From assembly GCA_964385235.1 (NCBI GenBank), contig CAYLOD010000081.1, forward strand, positions 1 to 7,660: a DNA stretch of 7,660 nt, written 5' to 3'. Each line of letters opens with the position of its first letter. The stretch's first letter is position 1. The notes under the pieces are model-generated. The model saw only the letters and a list, made by a program, of their open reading frames with translations, had not been told where the DNA came from and did not search any database. Both the position numbers and the translations under genes were made by a program. This DNA is from Pseudoruminococcus sp964385235 (GTDB lineage: Bacteria; Bacillota; Clostridia; Oscillospirales; Acutalibacteraceae). Below, in pieces: positions 1 through 4,575 of the stretch.

Positions 1-55
1 GTGCCCCCGCAGGCAAGACGCGAAGTCGTTTTTTGACTTATGTCAAAAAACTTCG
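1..55. repeat. Repeat block S, copy 1
   Basis: This 55-bp block matches 329-383 with a single difference (t41 versus c369). It contains a perfect 10-bp palindrome, GTTTTTTGAC/GTCAAAAAAC (28-37 and 42-51) around a TTAT loop, closed further by CGAA/TTCG after a 3-nt bulge. It starts at the window edge, so a preceding R block may lie outside. Confidence 0.85.
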
Positions 56-75
56 CAGTGAATTGGGATTGACTG

Positions 76-192
76 TGTGCCGCGCAAGAAGTCAGTACTT
101 AATTAGCGCACGGCAGTTCATTGGTAATTTCGTCCCCTCGCGGCAATAAGCGTCCCTTGCCGACGTCGAGCGAGCGCAAGCGAGCGATTACG
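76..192. repeat. Repeat R1 plus GAGCGAGCG block
   Basis: Block R1 (76-144) begins TGTGCCGCGC and ends CTCGCGGC, so its ends are complementary (GCCGCG at 79-84 with CGCGGC at 139-144). It differs from R2 (257-325) at 6 of 69 positions, mostly A/G changes. The following AATAAG and the GAGCGAGCGcaaGCGAGCG block (165-192) are also found after R4 at the far end of the window; the last 28 bp are identical there (7633-7660). Confidence 0.85.
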
Positions 193-265
193 CGGCTTGC
201 GTGTCGAGGCACTCGACCGTGCGGCGAAAAACTTCGACACTGATTAGGGACGCTTATGTGCCGCG
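139..265. repeat. Long inverted repeat joining R1 and R2
   Basis: CGCGGC-aa-TAAGCGTCCC (139-156) is the reverse complement of GGGACGCTTA-tgt-GCCGCG (247-265), apart from the short unmatched bases shown. A stem of about 16 bp could form around a loop of about 90 nt. That loop has its own hairpins: CGCAAG/CTTGCG (175-180, 196-201) and TCGAG-GCA-CTCGA (204-216). Confidence 0.75.
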
Positions 266-325
266 CAGGAGGTCAGAGCTTGATTGGCGCACGGCAGTTC
301 ATTGGTAATTTCGTCCCCTCGCGGC
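257..325. repeat. Repeat R2
   Basis: Full-length R block of the 'aggaggtcagagcttgattgg' type, followed directly by GCGGGG-TG-CCCCCGC and then block S2. R1 and R4 belong to a different sub-type ('aagaagtcagtactt'), so two sub-families sit side by side. Confidence 0.85.
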
Positions 326-328
326 GGG

Positions 329-383
329 GTGCCCCCGCAGGCAAGACGCGAAGTCGTTTTTTGACTTACGTCAAAAAACTTCG
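329..383. repeat. Repeat block S, copy 2
   Basis: It matches 1-55 at 54 of 55 positions and has the same GTTTTTTGAC/GTCAAAAAAC hairpin. The one difference (c369) lies in the loop, so the stem is intact in both copies. Confidence 0.85.
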
Positions 384-403
384 ACACCGATTAGGGACTT
401 TTA

Positions 404-451
404 TGTGCCGCGCAGGAGGTCAGAGCTTGATTGGCACGAGGCACTCGACCG
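404..451. repeat. Truncated repeat R3 with CGAGGCACTCG end
   Basis: 404-435 is identical to the start of R2 (257-288). It then breaks off and joins CGAGGCACTCGACCG (437-451), which also occurs at 205-219. The join lies one base before the A-run of the next gene's terminator, so this copy is truncated or rearranged at a gene end. Confidence 0.75.
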
Positions 452-479
452 AAAAAAAGCCCCCGCAAAAGCGGAGGCT
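452..479 (-). terminator. Rho-independent terminator of the starch-binding-type gene
   Basis: On the minus strand AGCCTCCGC-TTTT-GCGGGGGCT forms a 9-bp stem with one G-T pair and is followed by seven T. It lies 35 bases beyond the stop codon of the 514-1650 gene. Confidence 0.92.
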
Positions 480-513
480 CAAAAATTATTTTGATTCAGG
501 ACTGCTTAGGGAA

Positions 514-1650
514 TTATTTAGAAGAAACCTTCTTCTTTGTGAGAATAACCGCTGTGAGAGCTGCCGCCGCGAATATTGCTATAACAGCTATCGGAGCGGA
601 GTCACCTGTAGCAACACCATTGCCGGGCTTGCCGTCACTGGGATTAGTCGGAGCATTGTCGTTCGGAGTGCTGCTATTGCTGTCCACACTGGATTCTGCA
701 ACAGGTTCACTGCTTTCAGGAGGAGTAACTACTTCTCCTTCAAATGTTACCCAATTGCCGGAATACTTCTTAACAGCGCCATCCTCGGTAACTTCTTCTG
801 TTGCCATATCGGGAACGTAGATCATAGCTCCCGCGCCGGGAACAGTAACGTCACTTGTCTGTGCCTTGGGATTATCAATGCTGTAGTCAGTGTCGGATAC
901 GAGGTTATTAAAGATAATAGTTGTTGTTTCGGGATCATACTGAATAGCCCAAATGTCTGTACCCTCGATCTGAATAGCCTCTGCGCCCGGCCACGTAGCG
1001 TTCTCGGCAGGTGTCCACCAGTAAGCGCCGACCACATTCCACTTTGTTTCGCTGTTGTCAAAGAAATAGTAATTGACAAGATTTTCCTCGCCGAGCTGTG
1101 CAATAGCGGCTTCACGCTCTACACCATACTCGCCCGTGGGAATAGAAGACTCCGGCTCGGACGATTCGGGCTCGGAAGATGCGGGCTCGGAAGATGCGGG
1201 CTCGGAAGATGAAGGATCACTGCTTAACGGATCTTCTGTGCCGACAGTCCAGTTGTCAACATTGCCGCGGGTATCAAAGTAAACTGTTACCTCTGTGTTG
1301 TACTGATCCTCGGTAAATGCGCAGTTGGTCTGGCTGTTTGCCGTTACGCCGCTGCTGTCGGCAGCGCCCCAGCTGTAATCCCAACCGCCGTTTGCGCGAA
1401 CCTTATATTCGCACTTGCCTGACGTTGCATCGGGAGTGGCGGTAACTTGAGCTGAGTAAACGCCGTCGCCGTCATCGTCTGTCAACGGAACATCAGTTGC
1501 CCAAGTACTAAAGTCACCGATAACTCCGTATGTTGCGCCTGTCGGATCAAAGTTTTCGTATACAGCGTTGACAACAGCGGTAGCCGCAAAAGCAGCCGCA
1601 ACTGTAGCGCCCGCGAGAACAACGCTTAATACTTTTCTTGTCTTGTACAT
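514..1650 (-). CDS. Secreted, membrane-anchored protein with two starch-binding-type modules
   Basis: The protein has 378 residues. An N-terminal signal peptide (about 1-29, likely cut after VNA) is followed by a first module (about 33-137) with the pattern YGVIGDFSTW...DGDGVYSAQV...EYKVRANGGWDYSWGA. That pattern resembles the X25/SusE-type modules of amylases and pullulanases. A Ser-Pro-Glu linker (about 142-172, SSEP repeats) leads to a second module (about 192-306) with NSETKWNVVGAYWW, WPGAEAIQIEG, IIFNN and QTSDVTV, which looks like the CBM26 starch-binding family. A second Ser/Pro-rich stretch (310-347) precedes VATGD, a hydrophobic helix (about 352-371) and TKKK. No catalytic domain is present. 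The likely role is binding starch at the cell surface, as non-catalytic starch-binding proteins of Ruminococcus bromii do; this is inferred. AGGAGG (1659-1664) lies 8 nt before the ATG. Confidence 0.85.
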   Translation of the reverse strand: MYKTRKVLSVVLAGATVAAAFAATAVVNAVYENFDPTGATYGVIGDFSTWATDVPLTDDDGDGVYSAQVTATPDATSGKCEYKVRANGGWDYSWGAADSSGVTANSQTNCAFTEDQYNTEVTVYFDTRGNVDNWTVGTEDPLSSDPSSSEPASSEPASSEPESSEPESSIPTGEYGVEREAAIAQLGEENLVNYYFFDNSETKWNVVGAYWWTPAENATWPGAEAIQIEGTDIWAIQYDPETTTIIFNNLVSDTDYSIDNPKAQTSDVTVPGAGAMIYVPDMATEEVTEDGAVKKYSGNWVTFEGEVVTPPESSEPVAESSVDSNSSTPNDNAPTNPSDGKPGNGVATGDSAPIAVIAIFAAAALTAVILTKKKVSSK

Positions 1651-1679
1651 TGTGTTTTCCTCCTAAGAATTTAATTTTA

Positions 1680-1730
1680 TTGAATGTGTTCCTTCTAAAA
1701 AACTATGTAATATCGAAAGCACATATTCAA
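1680..1730 (-). promoter_or_regulatory. 5' UTR stem in the leader of the starch-binding-type gene
   Basis: TTGAATATGTG near the start of the predicted mRNA (1730-1720) can pair with CACATTCAA (1688-1680), leaving a 2-nt bulge and a loop of about 31 nt. It lies just 5' of the AGGAGG ribosome site and could affect mRNA stability. Pairing is visible; function is a guess. Confidence 0.4.
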
Positions 1731-1739
1731 TTTGAATCT

Positions 1740-1768
1740 AATATAGCATATATTCCGATTATTTGCAA
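1740..1768 (-). promoter_or_regulatory. Sigma-A-type promoter of the starch-binding-type gene
   Basis: On the minus strand TTGCAA (1768-1763), a 17-bp spacer and TATATT (1745-1740). The predicted start near 1733 gives a leader of about 83 nt. Confidence 0.7.
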
Positions 1769-1877
1769 GGTTTATTAAAATAATTTTCGTAATTTTAAAG
1801 TAATTATGCCATTTTAAACAAGCTTTCACCGGTTTGTTTGTACACATTGACAGTGTTTTTTTTAGCTTTTTGCAGAT

Positions 1878-1907
1878 TTGACAAAATCATTGCTAATGGA
1901 TTATAAT
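1878..1907 (+). promoter_or_regulatory. Strong sigma-A-type promoter of the zinc-ribbon gene
   Basis: TTGACA (1878-1883) and TATAAT (1902-1907) are both consensus, with an 18-bp spacer. Transcription should begin near 1914. A second TTGACA at 1847-1852 has no good -10 partner. Confidence 0.8.
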
Positions 1908-1931
1908 ATAAAAAACAATTCAGCCCGTGAA

Positions 1932-1960
1932 AGGTGGTACGGACGGCGGCACACCCGCCT
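1932..1960 (+). promoter_or_regulatory. Structured ribosome-binding region that decides the start
   Basis: The only good ribosome site is AAAGGTGG (1930-1937), 23 nt from the ATG at 1961. Between them GGCGG (1945-1949) can pair with CCGCC (1955-1959). Folding that hairpin would shorten the effective spacing to about 8 nt. AGGTGG (1932-1937) can instead pair with CCGCCT (1955-1960), which would hide the ribosome site. The two folds exclude each other. Confidence 0.45.
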
Positions 1961-2467
1961 ATGATTATGGTAAAATATTGTCCCGGATGTAAACAAATCT
2001 ATGATACCGAAAACGAAAAATGCTCGAAATGCGGTAAAAGGCTTGTCGAGCATCCCGCGGGCGAATCGCCTGTAGCGCTTATAACCTCGGGAGGCTTTGA
2101 GCTTGAGCGCGTTAAAGCCGCTCTCGAAGGCGAGGGGATACCCTGCTCCGTTAAAGAGGCAAAGGGCAACGTAAATATGAAGATCCTCAATGACGCCGAC
2201 ATCGGAGAAAATATTATTATGGTGCCGCTCGCGGCATATAATCACGCCTGCGACGTACTTATCGGCATAGGGGCCATGACGCCCGAGGACAACACCCTGA
2301 CCGTACCCGAAGATATAAAAATCGAAAACACCGACGATGAAATGAGCCCGAGGAAACGCTTCTGGATACGCGCCGTCTCAATAGTGCTTTTCATTATAGT
2401 TGTGTGGCTCGTGATAGCCGTGACAGACATAGGCGTTTTTCTTGTTAAAAAGCTGTTCGGGCATTAA
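1961..2467 (+). CDS. Zinc-ribbon, DUF2007-like membrane protein of unknown function
   Basis: The protein has 168 residues counted from the ATG at 1961. A four-cysteine zinc ribbon (C7-P-G-C10 and C21-S-K-C24) comes first. A middle domain (about 37-97) follows the pattern VALITSGGFELERVKAALEG...IMVPLAAYNHACDVL; it resembles DUF2007-type domains, small ferredoxin-like folds often called putative signal-transducing. A single hydrophobic helix (about 135-161) sits near the C-terminus and ends in KKLFGH. The zinc ribbon and middle domain are probably cytoplasmic, with the helix as an anchor. A GTG at 1934 would add nine residues but has no ribosome site ahead of it, so 1961 is preferred. The gene has its own promoter and terminator and so is monocistronic. 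Its biological role is not known. Confidence 0.8.
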   Translation: MIMVKYCPGCKQIYDTENEKCSKCGKRLVEHPAGESPVALITSGGFELERVKAALEGEGIPCSVKEAKGNVNMKILNDADIGENIIMVPLAAYNHACDVLIGIGAMTPEDNTLTVPEDIKIENTDDEMSPRKRFWIRAVSIVLFIIVVWLVIAVTDIGVFLVKKLFGH

Positions 2468-2491
2468 CGCGCATAATAATAACCGGGGATA

Positions 2492-2528
2492 AAAAATCCG
2501 CTCAAACGCGACGCTTGAGCGGATTTTT
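2492..2528. terminator. Bidirectional terminator between the zinc-ribbon gene and tRNA-Ala
   Basis: AAAAATCCGCTCAA (2492-2505) pairs perfectly with TTGAGCGGATTTTT (2515-2528), giving a 14-bp stem with T-runs on both sides. It stops the plus-strand gene 24 bases after its stop codon, and the minus-strand tRNA 6 bases after its CCA end. Confidence 0.93.
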
Positions 2529-2534
2529 CGGTAC

Positions 2535-2610
2535 TGGTGGAGATGAGGGGAATCGAACCCCTGACCTTATGAATGCGAACCATACGCTCTACCATCTGAG
2601 CTACACCCCC
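2535..2610 (-). tRNA. tRNA-Ala (anticodon CGC)
   Basis: The 76-nt minus-strand sequence folds as a full cloverleaf. The acceptor GGGGGTG pairs with CATCTCC and includes G3-U70, the hallmark of alanine tRNAs. The D-stem is GCTC/GAGC. The anticodon stem is TATGG/TCATA with loop TTCGCAT, giving anticodon CGC for codon GCG. The T-arm is AGGGG-TTCGATT-CCCCT. CCA is encoded after discriminator A. It has its own promoter upstream and a terminator right after. Confidence 0.96.
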
Positions 2611-2635
2611 GCGTATTCACTTGCACAACATGATA

Positions 2636-2663
2636 ATTATATCATAAACAAATCAAATGTCAA
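2636..2663 (-). promoter_or_regulatory. Promoter of tRNA-Ala
   Basis: On the minus strand TTGACA (2663-2658), a 16-bp spacer and TATAAT (2641-2636), about 25 nt before the tRNA 5' end. The -35 box begins 4 bases past the stop of the phosphopantetheinyl transferase gene, and no terminator lies between, so read-through from that gene into the tRNA is likely too. Confidence 0.8.
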
Positions 2664-2667
2664 GTTT

Positions 2668-3285
2668 TCAAATTGTAAAATTTAATAATTGTTCAACGCT
2701 TAAAAAACAGATTTTCAGGCTCTGAGTGCAGGAAAGTATATAGCCCTCCCGTTCAAGGCACAGCATATGCCCGCATTCGGGGATTTTTTGCGTTATCACG
2801 CGCATATCGGTTCCGATCCCGGCGCCTGTCAGCTTCAGGTACGCCTCTTTCATAGTCCACAGACGGATAAACTCGCGGTCGGGCGCGGACGAGCTTTCAA
2901 CCGCCGTTCTTTCCTCGTCGGAGCAGACCTTTCTGACGATCGCGGGACGTATATTTTTTATTGACTCAATATCTATGCCGACCTCGCTGTCCGACACGGC
3001 ACAGCATACGCCGTTTTTACAATGGCTCATGCTGAAAAAAATACCGCCGTGGTTTTTCAGATACGGCTTTCCCTTGCCGGAATATGTAAAATCCTGCGGT
3101 TCGTCTATATTGTATTCAAGCCTTAACCCATATGACAGGAGCAGATATGAAATTACGGAAAGACGTCTGCTGTCCGGACGTCGGAATCTGTCTATATATT
3201 CAAGCCTTTGCGCTGAAAGCCCTTTAAGAGCGTATGCATAACGCGTGTCGTCAAATCTGTCCATATCCTCAAAAATATAAATCAT
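2668..3285 (-). CDS. Sfp-type 4'-phosphopantetheinyl transferase
   Basis: The enzyme moves the 4'-phosphopantetheine arm of coenzyme A onto a serine of a carrier protein (fatty acid, polyketide or peptide synthase). The 205-residue protein shows the family motifs in order: GKPYL (72-76), FSMSHC (84-89), VGIDIE (102-107) and FIRLWTMKEAYLKLTG (139-154). D105, E107 and E147 are the expected metal ligands, and K146 is also conserved. The length fits compact Sfp-type enzymes. The frame is open to an ATG at 3336, but the start at 3285 is chosen because TGAGG (3296-3292) lies 6 nt before it, the upstream ATG has only a badly placed site, and MIYIFEDMD matches the usual family start. No carrier-protein or synthase gene is in the window, so the partner is unknown. 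C-terminal residues after about 165 are poorly conserved. Confidence 0.88.
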   Translation of the reverse strand: MIYIFEDMDRFDDTRYAYALKGLSAQRLEYIDRFRRPDSRRLSVISYLLLSYGLRLEYNIDEPQDFTYSGKGKPYLKNHGGIFFSMSHCKNGVCCAVSDSEVGIDIESIKNIRPAIVRKVCSDEERTAVESSSAPDREFIRLWTMKEAYLKLTGAGIGTDMRVITQKIPECGHMLCLEREGYILSCTQSLKICFLSVEQLLNFTI

Positions 3286-3286
3286 G

Positions 3287-3385
3287 TCAAACCTCAAAGG
3301 CGGAGCCTGCAGCGTATGCTTCATCTGTGCGGGCATACCCTCGTACTTGCATTTACTCCGGCAATACGATTTTCAATTCCGGCAT
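3287..3385 (-). other. Two tiny in-series frames in the transferase leader
   Basis: Between the predicted promoter and the transferase start, the minus strand holds MPELKIVLPE-stop (3385-3353). This is followed at once and in the same frame by MQVRGYARTDEAYAAGSAFEV-stop (3352-3287), whose stop ends one base before the transferase ATG. GGAG precedes the second ATG by 3 nt. They could be coupled leader peptides, or a remnant frame split by a stop. No homology is recognised. Confidence 0.25.
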
Positions 3386-3417
3386 TTGTCGTTTTATCTC
3401 TCCATCTGTAAATATCT

Positions 3418-3446
3418 ATTATAGCAGAAAATACAGTTATAATCAA
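3418..3446 (-). promoter_or_regulatory. Promoter of the phosphopantetheinyl transferase gene
   Basis: On the minus strand TTGATT (3446-3441), a 17-bp spacer and TATAAT (3423-3418). The predicted start near 3411 leaves a leader of about 125 nt. The rest of 3447-3550 shows nothing I recognise. Confidence 0.65.
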
Positions 3447-3550
3447 TGTTTTGCAAAGGAAGAAAATTTAAGACTGACTTCCGTCACAAACAGCAATATT
3501 CATAAAAGCTTCCTCTTAATACTTTAATAAGCCTCATACCCTGCCAAGGC

Positions 3551-3646
3551 GCGGAATAACACATCGGCAGGAACAGTGTCCCCCGGTCACTTAAACGAAC
3601 CCCCCGCCTGAAAGACGGGGGGTTCAGCAGTGGTTATTGTTCCGCT
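3551..3646 (-). ncRNA. Structured 3' element after the lipoprotein gene (copy a)
   Basis: It begins directly after the lipoprotein stop codon. The core is a perfect 10-bp hairpin, GAACCCCCCG (minus strand 3625-3616) with CGGGGGGTTC (3606-3597), and the loop TCTTTCAGG. CACT/AGTG and an outer GCGGAA...TTCCGC plus GTTA/TAAC (3633-3646 with 3551-3560) can close a larger fold. The stretch 3635-3606 aligns without gaps to 4942-4971 after the XRE gene (24 of 30 identical, starting AACCACTGCT). The hairpin may end transcription, but it lacks a clear T-run, so it is not a standard terminator. Confidence 0.55.
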
Positions 3647-4255
3647 TTAGTTATCTATACTGATTTTTGCATCAAGTATTGTTTTTTGCCCGAACAGATC
3701 CTTGACTACAACATTTGCGGGGGACTTATCCTCTAAAACATATCCGACTTTTAAATTATATGTAACACCCGGCTGAACATTGTTTAGCTGTTGCTGTATG
3801 TCCACCTCGTCACACCCGATAACTGTTGAAGTGCATTCTATACCATTTTGGAACACGCTGTCCTGGCATGATGAATTAAATGATTTAGCTTTATCATCTG
3901 TGTTTGTAAACGCGTATTCAATTACCAATACGTCTTTTCCTTCATAATCCTTACCGAGCGAATGGGAAACGATTTTTATATTGCTTTCTTCGGTGGCTGA
4001 TGATTCGTCTTTGCTTGATCCGGCAGACGATTCACTTGCGGCGGAATTGTCCTCTTTTGCGTCAGACACAGTTGAAACACCGCCTGATTCGCCTTTGCTT
4101 TCGGTGATTGATCCGGCAGACGATTCGCTCGCGGCGGAACTGTCCGCTGATGTCGTTGAACCACTGTTGCCGGACTCGCCGCACGCTGTAAGAAACACAG
4201 ACGCGGCGATCATTACAGCAGCCAAAATAATTGCTGTACTTTTCATTTTTTTCAT
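3647..4255 (-). CDS. Lipoprotein with DUF5067-type domain
   Basis: The 202-residue precursor starts MKKMK, has a hydrophobic helix (about 7-22) and a lipobox FLTAC with C25 as the lipid-modified residue, so it should be anchored to the outer face of the cell membrane. A Ser/Ala/Glu-rich spacer (about 29-91) carries a duplicated NSAASESSAGS-type unit (39-49 and 70-80). The C-terminal domain (about 92-200) has IEYAFTNTDDKAKSF, FQNGIEC, DVDIQQQ-like VDIQQQLNNVQPG and KVGYVLEDKS, matching the DUF5067 pattern of Firmicutes lipoproteins (immunoglobulin-like fold, function unknown). C130, C141 and C148 are present in it. A weak AAAGG lies 11 nt before the chosen ATG at 4255. It is divergent from the XRE regulator and probably controlled by it. 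Confidence 0.82.
   Translation of the reverse strand: MKKMKSTAIILAAVMIAASVFLTACGESGNSGSTTSADSSAASESSAGSITESKGESGGVSTVSDAKEDNSAASESSAGSSKDESSATEESNIKIVSHSLGKDYEGKDVLVIEYAFTNTDDKAKSFNSSCQDSVFQNGIECTSTVIGCDEVDIQQQLNNVQPGVTYNLKVGYVLEDKSPANVVVKDLFGQKTILDAKISIDN
4017..4145 (-). repeat. In-frame duplication within the lipoprotein linker
   Basis: GATCCGGCAGACGATTC and the following bases at 4017-4052 recur at 4110-4145, 93 nt away, with a few mostly silent differences. 93 is a multiple of three, so the repeat simply lengthens the Ser-rich linker by a 31-residue step. Confidence 0.8.
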
Positions 4256-4306
4256 TTAGCTCAAAACCTTTCATATGTATTTTGGATTCAGCTGTTTTTT
4301 TAAATT

Positions 4307-4318
4307 ATCACCACCTTT
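4307..4318 (-). promoter_or_regulatory. Orphan strong ribosome site in the lipoprotein leader
   Basis: AAAGGTGGTGAT on the minus strand is a far better ribosome site than the one used by the lipoprotein, yet no ATG, GTG or TTG lies at a proper distance. The frame that follows reads KKQLNPKYI and stops at 4271. It may be a relic of a lost small gene, or a ribosome standby site about 50 nt ahead of the lipoprotein start. Confidence 0.3.
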
Positions 4319-4347
4319 AAAGACAGCCCTTTTTAAAAAATTTGCCG

Positions 4348-4459
4348 CACTGATTTTCATATAATAACTCAGGAAATATATCCCCCGCCCCGCCGGATCC
4401 CGCTTTTCAGACGGGAGCCGCGCGCTTAGGGCGCGGACATATATTGAATTTATCAGTGT
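4348..4459 (-). ncRNA. Structured leader of the lipoprotein mRNA, closed by a 5'-end stem
   Basis: The predicted transcript starts near 4459 as ACACTGAT. CACTGAT (4458-4452) is complementary to ATCAGTG (4354-4348). That 7-bp stem encloses a CCGCGC/GCGCGG hairpin, a CCCG-TCTGAAAAG-CGGG hairpin and a small GGGA-TATAT-TTCC hairpin. A T-rich run (AATTTTTTAAAAA) follows the stem. The layout is like that of a cis-regulatory leader, but it fits no riboswitch class I recognise. Confidence 0.4.
4398..4436. repeat. Hairpin pair of the CTTTCAG-loop family (copy b)
   Basis: On the plus strand TCCCG-CTTTTCAGA-CGGGA (4398-4416) is followed by CCGCGC-GCTTAGG-GCGCGG (4418-4436). The order matches the elements at 4958-4996: a CCCG hairpin with a TTTCAG loop, then a CCGCGC hairpin. 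It is inverted relative to the mRNA it sits in, since that mRNA is transcribed from the minus strand. Confidence 0.6.
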
Positions 4460-4468
4460 ATTTACACT
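4455..4468. promoter_or_regulatory. Operator-like palindrome O1
   Basis: AGTGTA-TT-TACACT is a perfect palindrome. It overlaps the -10 box and start of the lipoprotein promoter, so a protein bound here would block that promoter. It shares its half-sites with O2, 39 bp away centre to centre. Confidence 0.65.
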
Positions 4469-4494
4469 ATAACACAAATTAACTAATATTTCAA
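4466..4494 (-). promoter_or_regulatory. Promoter of the lipoprotein gene
   Basis: On the minus strand TTGAAA (4494-4489), a 17-bp spacer and TATAGT (4471-4466). Transcription should begin near 4459, giving a leader of about 204 nt. Confidence 0.7.
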
Positions 4495-4508
4495 GTGTAA
4501 TTTCACTT
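4493..4508. promoter_or_regulatory. Operator-like palindrome O2
   Basis: AAGTGTAATTTCACTT is a near-palindrome whose core (4494-4507) matches O1 as AGTGTAnnTnCACT. It touches the -35 box of the lipoprotein promoter on one side and the -10 box of the XRE gene (4508-4513) on the other. It is therefore placed to affect both divergent genes. Confidence 0.6.
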
Positions 4509-4513
4509 ATAAT
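4508..4513 (+). promoter_or_regulatory. -10 box of the XRE regulator gene
   Basis: TATAAT is consensus, but there is no recognisable -35 hexamer at 16-18 bp upstream. The position is occupied by O2 and AT-rich sequence. The predicted leader to the GTG start is about 55 nt. Confidence 0.5.
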
Positions 4514-4575
4514 ATGTGTACTTTTCGCGTTATTCGTCTATCCTAAAAATATATTTTATAAAGGAGCGGGCTTGA

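Larger units (their letters stand above)
1..452. repeat. Array of dispersed hairpin-rich intergenic repeats
   Basis: This stretch has no credible gene. It is built from repeated blocks: S (1-55, 329-383), R (76-144, 257-325, truncated 404-435), a GAGCGAGCGcaaGCGAGCG block (165-192), and a CGAGGCACTCGACCG block (205-219, 437-451). A connector around CTTCGACACYGATTAGGGAC precedes R2 and R3. Many blocks fold into hairpins. Blocks R and the GAGCGAGCG block recur in the same orientation at 7546-7660. The array stops exactly at the A-run of the downstream gene's terminator (452-458). This fits a dispersed intergenic repeat family; no transposase is visible. Whether it acts as RNA, as DNA or as a passive repeat cannot be told from one window. 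Confidence 0.85.

Noticed and set aside
1..452. CRISPR array
   Set aside because: Repeats are of unequal length with irregular spacing and inverted parts, there are no unique spacers of constant size, and there is no cas gene.
256..1212. A 318-residue open frame on the plus strand
   Set aside because: Its first part is the R and S repeats read as protein (the MCRAGGQSLIG unit occurs twice), and the rest is antisense to the starch-binding-type gene. It has no domain and no sensible composition.
1816..1839. AAACAA/TTGTTT hairpin in the intergenic region
   Set aside because: It is six A-T-rich pairs with a 12-nt loop, likely by chance in AT-rich sequence.
1934..1960. GTG at 1934 as the start of the zinc-ribbon protein
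   Set aside because: No ribosome site precedes it; the only AGG-type site overlaps the codon itself. The extra residues (VRTAAHPP) lie outside the domain.
3286..3336. ATG at 3336 as the start of the phosphopantetheinyl transferase
   Set aside because: The GAGGG before it is only one base away, while TGAGG is well placed for the ATG at 3285. The family starts at that point.
3981..4259. Plus-strand open frame opposite the lipoprotein
   Set aside because: It is antisense to the Ser/Ala-rich linker, where codon composition keeps the opposite strand open. It has no ribosome site.
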